Positions 46,968-62,957 of a DNA stretch of 64,000 nucleotides are shown here, one piece after another. Each line of letters opens with the position of its first letter. The stretch's first letter is position 1. The position numbers and the translations under genes were made by a program. This DNA is from Lingula anatina (lineage: Eukaryota > Brachiopoda > Lingulata > Lingulida > Lingulidae). The notes beneath the pieces were generated by a model. It saw nothing but the letters and a program-made list of their open reading frames with translations, was not told where the DNA came from and did no database searches. The stretch spans positions 156,225 through 220,224 of the forward strand of contig NW_019775114.1 in NCBI RefSeq assembly GCF_001039355.2. The letters run 5' to 3'.

Positions 46968-49687
46968 GTAAGTGCGACTTTCTTTATCTCCCATACAAGG
47001 ATGTTTCGATCTCTCTCTTTTTTTTTTTCAAACAACTTAGGTTTGTAGCTTTTACCCCAAGTTGAACTGTTTCTTTGTTCAATGATTTAGTTGTGATATC
47101 CGAAGAAAAAACCCAAATAATTCTTCCGGCGCGGGAAGGGGATTTTTTCTGTTTGTTTTGCGTTCATTCATTTACAGCAAATGAGGTGCCTATTGCATTT
47201 TGAAAAAGAAACGCAGCTTCGACTTGCAAAATAGATACTTCTTGTACAGAATATGCGGAAAGTTTGCTTAGGCCAAGTTTTAATATCTCACAGACACCTG
47301 AGCGCGGAGAATGATGCTCTCTGACTACAGGGTGCTCTAGTAGTCTGTTATCGTTGATACTTTAAAAAATTTTTGTATACTTTTTAAGAAGCCCCCTAAT
47401 ATCAGAGAGTAGGAAAGTGAGACAATGCAAAGAAACCAGACGGGGATTGTGTTCAGAATAAGATAAATGTCTGATTTTTAAAGGTCTGTTTCAAGTGAAG
47501 TCGGGTCGTCATAGCTTAGTCCGGCCACTCAAATCATTTTCCTTTATTATTATTTTTTTAATTATTATTTCAAAAACAGGTAGAGTGGACCCCACGGCGT
47601 TCATGAGCACTTAAATATTTCTTACTCCAACTGGCGTGTCATTTCTGGATCATAACAGCTAGGGCGACTCTGATGACAAATTTGAACTTCTGTCGGATTA
47701 AACACTCGAGGTAGTACTGATACGGCTAATTAACAATAGGCCAACTGGGCAAGCCCATGTCAGACTCCTAATACATCTACAAATATAATCATTCCAGAGG
47801 TTAAAAGCAAAATATGGCTACAAGTGACTTTGAAGTATGTTGATCAAGTAGAGAGAAACGCCTCAAAATTTGCTCAGTACAAATATTCAAAAGTTGTCCT
47901 TCGTTATGCCAGTACTTCTCCTTTCAGTGCACACAAAACCTGACCCAACTCATATTTAAAAATGCAGATTTTGGCTGTATCCCGGAGCCCTTGAGCCGCC
48001 CCCGTGGCGTCCAAATGTGACTTTTCGGACACTATTGCGTCAATGCGACGGAACTGAAAGAAACCGACTTCCAAGCTTATTGTTCCCACAAGCAAATATA
48101 CCATCAAATAAATGATGACAGGATCGGCTTTTTATCTCAGTACCATACAACCAGCGGTTCTTAAATTTGTATGGATTTATATTTTACTTTTGCCTTCAGT
48201 ATATTCCTGACGTAACGCCTTTTTATTGACAGTTGAAACTGACGTCAGTCACTACGTCAAATTTAATAATGAAAGAAAAATGCGTTTTGATACGACAATT
48301 AATACAAAAGTTAAGTTTATACAGAATTTAGGAGGGATTTCGTCGCTTGGATACACAGACAGCCATTTACTACCAAATTCATTAAAACATTTGTCCTTTA
48401 AAGTCCAGTAATTCCGTTATAAACCATGCCGTTTGTTTGTTTCAGATTGTTTTCTCTTTGAGTTGGAAGAAAAGTTAATTGGCACGTGAGTGCAATGTGC
48501 AGAGGCTTTAAAACGCTTATCCACTGCTTAGGTTATTGTAAAAGTCAACCTTTGGAGCGTTATTGAAAACTGTTATCGAACGAGTATAATAAAGTCAAAC
48601 GATAATTAAACGAGGGCAAAGATTTCATGTGGATTTATAACGCTTTAAAACTCAATTTTGCATGAGAAGTTTTATTTTCCACTCTAAGCCGAATTTCAAA
48701 ATAGACCTCAAGACAAAAGATGGTATTAACCTGAAGACCGACAACTTTGGTTTTATTCAAGACCAAATCCGCGATAGCCCAGTTAAATAAAGTATCCATC
48801 TACATTAAACAATAGTCAAGTTTTAATTTTTAAGTTCTATGTCCAATATCTTTGGCAAGGTGAACAGCTACTGTTTGAACTGGTGTCAAATAGTTCATTT
48901 TTTAAGTTAAGACCGACTTTTGACTTCAATCCTTTTGTGGAACGCCGCCATTATTGGTTGATTTCCATTTCAAGATGAAGAGGCAGAGTTCTGGGAAAGT
49001 GACCATAATTCAAATCTTGATGGCATTGTTGATAATTTCCCATCAAAGACAAAGCCAATTTCGTATTTTTGGCCCCACACAACACCTGGTAAAATATGTA
49101 GTCGTGGTGGTAATCATATATTGCAATATAAAAATCGTCACATGACAGGGGCGGGAACGACACGGGTAGAAAAAATAATGTTCATTTCATTTCGACGAGT
49201 CTGTTAGCAAATGTTTCTAAAGGTCCTTTAGAAAGGTAAGCGGCTTTTAAAGTGACGTGTAACTTTGTTTTATCAGTCTACATAACTTAGAAAAATAGTC
49301 CACAGTCTGGACATATTTTGTTTAAAAATTCACTAGGCATACTTTCTAACTTTACATATCTTGTAAAGCTACTATCTTTCCCAATTTTAAGGTTTTAATT
49401 CAGACCTTAAAAACTAGAAAAAATAATAGTGCCTGGCGTCGACAGTTCCTTCTGGAATGTACTGAAAACATGGTTTTCTAAATTACTGGCCAGACACTTA
49501 GAACATTTTATTAGAAATGGAATAAAACATCAAAACCAAGTGCATTGACAGGTCGAGCAAAGGTTTCGTGAATGGGAGTATATTGTTTTTTTTTTCCGGA
49601 AGACAATAAAATCTGGCTATTAAATGCCGTATAAACCTTTCCGTGTGAGCCAAGTAAACAAGTGCAACCTGTGATTTTTTGTCTTTG
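46968..49687. other. first intron of the prohormone gene, left part
   Basis: No coding exon was recognised. A second perfect TGACGTCA lies at 48240-48247 within CTGACGTCAGTCACTACGTC and may be an intronic cAMP-response site. Short frames on both strands show no family features. Confidence 0.4.
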
Positions 49688-50040
49688 CGATCCTTAATCA
49701 CCTTCATCACCCTGAGGATCATACGACCCAAACTTCTGCCAATCCTCATCACCCTGAGGATCATACGACCCAAACTGCTGCCAATCCTCATCACCCTGAG
49801 GAACATACGACCCAAACTGCTGCCAATCCTCATCACCCTGCGGATCATACGACCCAAACTGCTGCCAATCCTCATAACCCTGAGAGTCATACGACCCAAA
49901 CTGCTGCCAATCCTCATCACCCTGAGGATCATACGACCCAAACTGCTGCCAATCCTCACCACCCTGAGGATCATACGGCCCAAACTGCTGCCAATCCTCA
50001 TCACCCTGAGGATCATACGACCCAAACTGCTGCCAATCAG
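49688..50040. repeat. 42-bp minisatellite, about eight units
   Basis: The unit contains CTCATCACCCTGAGGATCAT and ACGACCCAAACTGCTGCCAA. As 42 is a multiple of three, several frames stay open across the whole array (IIRPKLLPILITLR on plus, DWQQFGSYDPQGDE on minus). No start, splice or family evidence supports translation. Confidence 0.9.
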
Positions 50041-51479
50041 TTCTCATAACTTCCTGTGTACATGTATATAAATTATGACACACGCACTCATAAATGGTCT
50101 GTGTTAACTAGCAAGCAAATATTGCGGCTCCAAAAATGAGATAAAGCAGCAAACAATAATTCATGAAATATCACTAGAAACTTCAGATTTGTCAGTTTCA
50201 CATCGATAATGAAGTTGTCCCAAGTCGCCATTATTTACAAACAAAGCCTGATATCTAAGATTTATATGTGTATATTGTATCTTGTCGTCTACCGCGGGAG
50301 GTAGTCCAACCTTATCCAGGGATCAGACATGTTAACTCTCATGTGGGGGTCTTTTATATCTGGCAACTGTCACAAGATACACATAGACCTGTTCACATAT
50401 AGTGTTGATTTGAACAGAAATAAACTATAAACTGCGTCATTAAACGACACAAGTTATACCTCATGGCGTCTTAACCATAAAAAGAAGGCAAAAACAGGTA
50501 GAAAGTAGCAGCGTTTTAAAGATGTGGTGTATGGACAAGTTGAAGTCCAATGCCGTCACACATACATGCTGGGTTAAATCCAAGTGTTGGTACGGTGTAA
50601 CAGAAATCCACGATGCATGCTTAGGCATCCAAAGAGATCTATTTGGGACAGCAAACCCTTTGAAATGTGTCTTAAATCCGAGTTAAGAGACTTTAATCAA
50701 GTGGTCGAATCCATTCTTGTTCATTGATATACAGAATATTAGTGACCTTGGACGCGTCCAGCTCAGTTGTAACCAAAACAGTTTTAAGACTAGCCGCTTT
50801 GATTGCAATATTTGAACACACTAGAAAGGGTATGTCGTATTCTACTACTCGTGTCTGTCCTCTAGAAGTACTGGTTTTATATCCCTGAGGGAGAGTGCCC
50901 TCCATCCATCAACTTCCTGTTCTCAGTTCAGGAACAGGTTTACATAATACGCTGCTGAACACGGCCTATGGCGTCATCTTGGTCGTGATTCTTAGAGATT
51001 AAACGTAATACGGACACGATTCCACCGTCCAAACACATCTAAACTTTTGATACTGGTATCAGGAGTAAAAGTACTACAGTGTGGGGGCGGAGATAATGCA
51101 CTAAGTAAATGGCACCACCACAATACCGTCCCCCTTCTGGTCCACACGGGTCTCGCAGACGTCACTACCAGTCTGTGCTCTTTGAAAAAAACTGGAGATC
51201 GGATAATTTGAGAAATCATAGAAGATAGCTTGAGTTTTGAGCTGTGCTATCGTGAAAACAGTAGGGGTACGAAAAGTTCTGATACTTTGGTTGGGTGATG
51301 ATCATTACTCTTGATAACCGAAGTGTGGGTCACGTAAATCACTAAAAAATCTTGTTAAACAGATGCGTCCTCATGTAAAAAGGGACATACTTTTCTTCAA
51401 CACAATCAGCGACATTTTATGGAAATAATTCGCTTGATCACCTGTGATTTCTTACTGTTATACCTTTCAGACAGCTGCA

Positions 51480-52491
51480 ATGAATCTGCAAATCACAGTC
51501 TTAGTAACCTTGGCAATTTACGGCACGCTGCTAAGCAACAGTTGCGTGGCAACACAAGACTTGTCCCAGAGCGAAGAAGATATTCTCTCACAAATCTTAC
51601 AAGCGTGTCAACAGATCTGCAGGTAAACGAAATAATATCAATAATAAGATCTATCATTTGTATTAAATTTACTTTATATAACCCAAAACATATTAATCAT
51701 GTTATCATCACTGTTTCTTTGCCTTTTCATGGTAATCAGTTCAAAAACATTTTTAATTTTTTTTTTATTTCTTATCACCTATTTCAAACGAACTATGATG
51801 TAAATATGTCCATTGACGCTGGTTTGATCGGTAAATGAAACTTGGCAATAAATTAAATGAAAGTTGACATTTTCCATAGTTCGGGAGATAAAGACTTCAA
51901 TTTCTAAATAAAAAGTCAAACTGTGTCCTTTACCTTCCAGTAACAGTGTCGTCTGCCCCCGCACGTGTCCGCAGAGTTTTCTAAATCCTTGGAGACGCCG
52001 CCGCGACATCAACGCAAAATTTGCTCCAATGGCCAAAATAGTAAGGTAGGTCTCCCGCACAGAGACAAGCATCTGATAGTTTATTACAAGCAATGGTTTT
52101 TAACACAACGTGATAACGAACTTTTCCTCGTCTAAAAATTTCATTTGAAATTTATTAAACAAGTAATAATCATTATTTCTAAACTAAATTAAATTAACAA
52201 TAAGCGTTATTTTTGCAGATTCAAAAAAAAANNNNNNNNNNNNNNNNNNNNNNNNNNNNNNNNNNNNNNNNNNNNNNNNNNNNNNNNNNNNNNNNNNNNN
52301 NNNNNNNNNNNNNNNNNNNNNNNNNNNNNNNNNNNNNNNNNNNNNNNNNNNNNNNNNNNNNNNNNNNNNNNNNNNNNNNNNNNNNNNNNNNNNNNNNNNN
52401 NNNNNNNNNNNNNNNNNNNNNNNNNNNNNNNNNNNNNNNNNNNNNNNNNNNNNNNNNNNNNNNNNNNNNNNNNNNNNNNNNNNNNNNNNNN

Positions 52492-52524
<33 letters not shown>

Positions 52525-52627
52525 AACAGTGGTGTTTTTGTTTGTACATTTCAGAGATTCTGAACCTTCTATGGCAAAGCTAGAGCTTCTGCTCAACAAA
52601 CTACAGCGGCATCTTGTGCGGAAATAA
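51480..52627 (+). CDS. secreted prohormone-like peptide precursor
   Basis: Coding exons 51480-51622, 51941-52045 and 52555-52627 join in phase to 106 residues. Residues 1-24 (MNLQITVLVTLAIYG onward) form a signal peptide. Residues 43-57, CQQICSNSVVCPRTC, have four cysteines spaced x3, x5, x3. Residues 66-69 are RRRR, a proprotein convertase site. The 37-residue tail begins DINAKFAPM and holds SMAKLELLLNKLQ, an amphipathic helix. That segment resembles residues 17-29 of parathyroid hormone (S, M, E, L, K, L, Q shared; Lys for Arg20, Leu for Val21). There is no amidation Gly. PTH-type kinship is a hypothesis; a plain secreted peptide is the safe reading. A 260-N gap lies in the last intron and could hide an exon. 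Confidence 0.6.
52232..52491. other. assembly gap (260 N) in poly-A
   Basis: The gap is bordered by A runs on both sides. TTTTTGCAG|ATTC just before it resembles the true acceptor TTTCAG|AGATTC after it. The true length and content are unknown. Confidence 0.95.
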
Positions 52628-54010
52628 CGTGTTGCCTGGATTAAACTACGGGATAATCTGTGACGAAATATGGTGTAACAAACAACCTACATCAAATATT
52701 GCTAACATTTGACCCTGACCTCAAGAAAGAGTGTCAAGGCGACCTCAAAGTTGAAGACAAATCAATGACTGGGCAATACCTTCCACCTTTAAAGCCAAAA
52801 CGGGCATGGATTAGGCATATCGGCATGCCGAGCTGGTCCGCTCCTAAATACTGTCTCTGTTAATCAAGTTGCATAATTATGTGTTTGGTGAAAATCATTG
52901 AGAAAAATCGTAGTCAATATACAACTACAGGTCGACGTTCTTAAAAAGTCCTAACTTAATTCATCACTTAATGGGAAGCGTGGTCCCTTCCGTCACTATC
53001 TAATGAAGGTTGTCGCACCTGTATGTATATGGAGTTATAAATATGTGTCGCTGGGAAGAAAGTCGATATTGAGAAAAAAAGAACACTCACAGTAGAACGA
53101 TCTGAATTACTGAGATTAACCACGTCACCTTCGGATGTTAATCAAGCTTTTCGCAAGATTCGAGGAACGGAATCGTCTCTTTGCTCTGAGTTTTTTAACT
53201 ATGACTTAGCGTACGCCAAAGACATTTTCATTGTCATTCCTGTTATTTTCTCATTTTCTTCACACTTTCATTTTATGTTTATATTTCACGTCCTTTATTT
53301 AAACTAATGTAGTTTTATTTGAATGTCACAGGCATTTAAGTCAGAATATGTAATGTCATATTTATACAGTTCATACTTCACTGTCTAGAATATGTATATA
53401 TAGCTCACAAAACTGTCTGAGGCGATGGGCTTATTGAAGGTGTTTGCACTAAAACAGTAACTTCTACAGTAATAGATTTCTTCAAATTCTTTGTAGAACT
53501 TCAGCTATTTTAATAAAGCATATCTGCAAGCAAGTGGCGTTTTCTCACTTACTCACAAAAAGGTCTTTTGACGGCACATTAGGAAGTTTTTATCGTAATT
53601 GTAACACTTTTTACTTTATTCCTCTCCAAGTTTTCTTTATGCCTAAGGTATTTGTGGCTGTTTGTGAAATTACGGATCAAAATTTATTTCGTTATTTTCA
53701 CAAGTTTATTTTTCATATTTCAGAGCAGTTCATAGCTCTACAACTGTTCTTATAAAATAACTTAAAACCAACAACATGTTCTAGAAAATGATAAAGCAGT
53801 ATTTTTAACGTTGTATTAAATATTTCACTCGTTTTTTTAATTTAATTTTGTTTTATTTTATTTTATTTTTACGACTCTCATCTTTTTGGTCTCCTTCTAC
53901 GCAAAAGTTCCTATCTCTGGCATTCCTATTTTAACCCCATTAATTTCAAGTTTGTATATAATTTACAGTTGTGCTATATAGGCCTAGTGTGTGGGCGTGG
54001 CAGGCGCGAA
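52628..54010. other. prohormone 3' UTR and intergenic DNA
   Basis: AT-rich, with AATAAA-type strings near 53513. No gene was recognised. Confidence 0.4.
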
Positions 54011-54019
54011 ACAAAATTT

Positions 54020-54277
54020 TAATATTTCCTCCTGCAGTCTCTCCCTGCGAAATTGGACCATGCCAGGTAAGCCTTGGATGACGTCGTCAATATTGACCTA
54101 GTTTTCACTCTGCGGAGTCAGGTGCTCAGTAATATTGATCGGGTTTTGTCATTTCGAGAGTCGAGGTATTTTGTTCATGCAGACCCCTGCACTGTATTTT
54201 AGAGGTGTTCAAGAGGCAGAAATAATTTACTGCTGACTAAGAACTGAAGAAAGTGCCGGAGAATTAAATCATAAAAC
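54020..54277 (+). promoter_or_regulatory. upstream region of the SGNH gene, possible UTR exon
   Basis: CCATGCCAG|GTAAGCC near 54066 and TTCATGCAG near 54181 could be a donor and acceptor removing a 5' UTR intron of about 115 bp. A CRE-like TGACGTCG lies at about 54080. These are consensus matches only. Confidence 0.3.
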
Positions 54278-55660
54278 ATGGCGCTGTGCAAGGTGTCAAG
54301 AAAGACGATTTTGACGACATTGTTGTTTACTGTGGTTACAGCGGCGCCGAGTCGCACAGGAAAAATAACCAAACACCAAGATTATAAAGGTATTAACATA
54401 GACGCTAGCTGGACAATGCTAGAACCTATGCAGATGAAGCAAAATCCGAAAACAAACATGGATATAAATGTCGACTTGACCTACAGTTATAAAAATTCCA
54501 AACAAAAACCTCATAATGCTGAAATTGAAGACCGACCTTCCACAAGTAGAGTGTTTGTACATGACACGCTTATGAAAAATGTGACTTTACAACATGAAAA
54601 TGTTATCAAACCAACTAAGCAGAAGGGTTTTGCCGGAACCCCTTGTTCTATGTCATACCTGCAGAAATATCTCGTCTCTCAAGGTACGTTTCCACAGGGA
54701 GGAAACTGGAACGGCGATTTCTGGAACCCAAACACCTGCTCTCTCAAAGCCAGAACACTGACAAGTGCTGAAATAGGGCAGTGCTTGAAGAGAAAGAACA
54801 TTAAGAAAATAGCCATCTTTGGTGACTCTCAATCCATGAGATACACACCGACTTTAGTTAAAATGATGAACGGGACAGCCTACAACTGCCGCACAACAAA
54901 GGAGGAAAATATCGGACTGAGAACCCCAGACCCCAAGTTTTTCTCTCCCGTCTTCAACCCAGACATCTTCAAGTTATCTGACAGAGATTGTGATGGATGT
55001 GTTGGAGCAGAAATCAATTGCACAAGTCAATCTCACCTACTGCAATCTGGAGAGTCTCACCCAACACAATTTGGACAAGATGATGTCCATGTAGAACACC
55101 TGATAATGGAATTTGTGAGGGATGCAGAGTTAACAGTACATCGCCATAACTGGCAGGGAAACTGTGATAAACGTCTTCACAACATTACTGGAATCTGGTG
55201 CCAGTTTGCAGCCAGCACTCAGGAATTTTATTTCCGTGATTATTGGTCCATTACTGGCTTGCCAGATCTCATCTTTTACTCTGCAACTCATGTCCATGAA
55301 GCTATGGACAGGACACCAGAAGATTTCAGGAGAGATTTCACTTGGTTAATGGACTTGATGACAAGTTATGTCCTCCAGAAGGGGAATGCCACTCTAGTCT
55401 ACGCTGATGCTCCTCAAACCAACCCATCCAAACTGAAACCACCTTACCCCTTCACCAACGACTACATCAGTGCACTGAATAAAGTGACGGCTGATGTACT
55501 GAAGGCTGCAGTGCAGCAGGGGATGGCAGTTTATCCGTTCTTTGACCTCTTTTCCATGTCTGCAGGCAAAATGGACCTCAGTCTGGACGGGATTCATTTC
55601 AAACCGCCCTGGTATGAGAATGTCATGAGTCTGTTCTGGGCAACATACTGTGCAGAGTAG
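54278..55660 (+). CDS. secreted SGNH/PC-esterase-like protein, single exon
   Basis: One uninterrupted frame of 460 residues opens with MALCKVSRKTILTTLLFTVV, a probable signal peptide ending at TAAPS. Residues 30-125 are low-complexity linker. The rest is an SGNH hydrolase fold of the PC-esterase type. IAIFGDSQSMRY gives the nucleophile Ser184 in the GDS motif. LDGIHFKPPW gives the Asp437-x-x-His440 pair. About eleven cysteines and several N-glycosylation sites (NGTA, NCTS, NITG, NATL) fit an extracellular or Golgi enzyme. Relatives include plant TBL O-acetyltransferases and animal CASD1 and NXPE proteins, which modify glycans with acyl groups; the substrate here is unknown. Lack of introns, unlike its neighbours, may mean a retroposed origin. 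Confidence 0.75.
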   Translation: MALCKVSRKTILTTLLFTVVTAAPSRTGKITKHQDYKGINIDASWTMLEPMQMKQNPKTNMDINVDLTYSYKNSKQKPHNAEIEDRPSTSRVFVHDTLMKNVTLQHENVIKPTKQKGFAGTPCSMSYLQKYLVSQGTFPQGGNWNGDFWNPNTCSLKARTLTSAEIGQCLKRKNIKKIAIFGDSQSMRYTPTLVKMMNGTAYNCRTTKEENIGLRTPDPKFFSPVFNPDIFKLSDRDCDGCVGAEINCTSQSHLLQSGESHPTQFGQDDVHVEHLIMEFVRDAELTVHRHNWQGNCDKRLHNITGIWCQFAASTQEFYFRDYWSITGLPDLIFYSATHVHEAMDRTPEDFRRDFTWLMDLMTSYVLQKGNATLVYADAPQTNPSKLKPPYPFTNDYISALNKVTADVLKAAVQQGMAVYPFFDLFSMSAGKMDLSLDGIHFKPPWYENVMSLFWATYCAE

Positions 55661-57899
55661 AACATGGCGTGTGCAGAGTAGAACACGACATGTGTCGAGT
55701 AGAACACTACACGTCAAAAATCCTGAACTTAATCCGGTGTGATAGAAGCCTGGGGTGAACTAGGAAAGAAGACTTGTATTATCAGATCATTCACAAATAC
55801 CAGAGTTACTGTGAAATATGGTATCGTCATGGCATATTCTAGATCAATTTACAGTTTGAAATGAACTTAAATGTATACACCCTAGAAAAGCCTTTCTTGG
55901 ACTTTGTATTTGGGTCATTTCTCAGTCCCTTAGTCCTCTGTCATAGCAACTGCCAGTAGAATACTGGAGATTGTAATGACGCAGACGTTATCTCTGCCCT
56001 GAGACATGCAGGACTGGGATGGCAGAATAACACTTGGCAATCTCATGTTTTTTTTTTCTTATATCTTATAGCTTTTTTCAAAAAGGAGAACTCCCAAGTT
56101 AAATAATAATAATTTATAAAAAAAAACTTTTGTTTTATTCTCTATGGTGAAATTCATATATTTTGTTGTTGTACAAGTATAACAGCGTTTTTTTAAATTT
56201 ATATATATATTGGTAAACATTGGAAAAGTTTGCTTCAGTTACATTACATGATGGGAAATTTTGTGACCTGGTCAGTGATCAGTAAAAATTCCACATATAC
56301 CATATTTTTTTAATATCATTTGGTTGTACTGTTTTATGGGGTGAAATAGAAAAAAATATAGATATGACCATGTCTTTTGTTTACTGGATATCATATTTTG
56401 AAAAAATCAATCCAAAGTGTTTTGAAAATAAAATCCATTTATTAACAAAAGAGAGGCTGATGTCTAACAATACTACTTGCCATGTAGCTTAAAAATTGGC
56501 TTATCAGACCACAATAACTGTCGAGGCCAGTTCATGCTTTGTTGCTTAGAAAGAGGCCACCAAATATTTGTCACTACAGTAGGTTGTTCTTATTTACTTA
56601 TTTTCTCTGGTTGCAAGTATGTTTTAAACAAATATTCTTTCTTTTTAATATGCCAAATATCAACATCCCATGCTGCCCTCCCTTCTACCTTAGTGTACCC
56701 ATGTATATTATATAATATAAGCTATAATTAGCTGCAACCTACATATTATGCTATGCATGCTTTTTAAGATGCCTTTCTGAATAAATAAATACTCACAAAT
56801 TCAGGAAATGTTAAAATAAATATTCCTTATAATGACTAGTAGTTATAAATTGAAATTGCCCCAGCCCTTTTACTATTAAATATATCAAATTGAATAAATT
56901 TGACACGGAGTCTAACTGAACACTACTATGAGCTAAAAGAAATATCTTCTTTCAAAATGATACAATAATATTTTGATTAATAAGTACCTACTTGATTATG
57001 TACAAAATCCTTCAATAAAATGAAAGACAACAAATGACAAGCAACAAAAAGTGTTGTATGGATTGCAGATCTTGTTTTACATCAGTAAATACTGTTGTCA
57101 TTGACACTTTAAAACCATCTCATCGTATAATAAGTCAAAAACATGCCTGAAATAAAGTTTGGTTAAACCAAGATATGGAACTGCGTTGTTTTAACCTTTT
57201 CTGTACATGGCACTATAACAACGGATACTCCTTATAAATTATATAATCAAAAATACACAAAACAACATCCAAATCCTTCCAAAGCATTTCACTACCATAT
57301 TCATTAAAGCCAAACAAAAGTTTGTTGTCATTGTTGATAGTATTTGGAACAATGATACTTTAGACACCAGTTTAGCCTTCAATTTCATCCCAAAGAGAAT
57401 CTCATGCAGATATATTTGAAAGCTAACATTTTCATCAGTCAACAGTTGAAATTTACAGTTGTATAAATAACATGGGTATATGTGTTAGCAACACCAAGCA
57501 AAGATAAAAGCACTGTGGTATTTGGAGTTTTGGCATACAGGTATGCACCACAGCTAAAGAAAACCCCTTGGCATGTCCAGAGTTTGAAGGGGGGTGGGGG
57601 GGGGTAGAGAGGGGAAGAGAGGTTGGCGCCTATTTACATGACAAAATACCAGATTCATTTGTCAGAGGGGGAAAACCCACATAAAATAAGGGCACTCAAT
57701 GGAAACATACTGTATTTTATGAAAATATTCTTAGCAGGTGAGCAGGGCGAGAATCCTCCTCAATCATCCCCCCCCCCAAAAAAAAAAAAATAACAATAAT
57801 AATAAAATTAAAAAAAAAACTGCTGCCAGGGTCCATCATGTGCAAAATAGCACAAAGCTATAAGTTTTTGTGATATTATTAGTGGGAATATCTGCTGTA
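55661..57899. other. SGNH 3' UTR and intergenic DNA
   Basis: GAGTAGAACA repeats three times just after the stop. AATAAA-type strings lie near 56427 and 57016. There is a G-rich block near 57588-57604. No gene was recognised. Confidence 0.4.
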
Positions 57900-57955
57900 A
57901 GTTTCTGCCTCCATTGATAAGTGCCAGGATGAAGAGGTGGATGACATCTAGGTAA
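57900..57955 (-). pseudogene. partial third copy of the TMBIM terminal exon
   Basis: AGTTTCTGCCTCCATTGATA, AGTGCCAGGATGAAGAGG and GATGACATC repeat the 3' end of exon 10b (57969 onward). In gene sense it reads [18 protein letters not shown]. The front of the exon and its acceptor are missing, so it cannot be spliced in as a terminal exon. Confidence 0.8.
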
Positions 57956-57968
57956 TTATAAACTACTG

Positions 57969-62925
<4,957 letters not shown>

Positions 62926-62957
62926 CTTGTTATGTGGTGTGTTTTCTATCTAATACC

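Noticed and set aside
49498-50083. Frames of 129-175 residues reading as repeat proteins
   Set aside because: They translate a 42-bp minisatellite whose period keeps every frame open.
51444-51479. Upstream Met that would extend the prohormone by 12 residues
   Set aside because: The acceptor at 51470 cuts this extension, and the signal peptide begins naturally at 51480.
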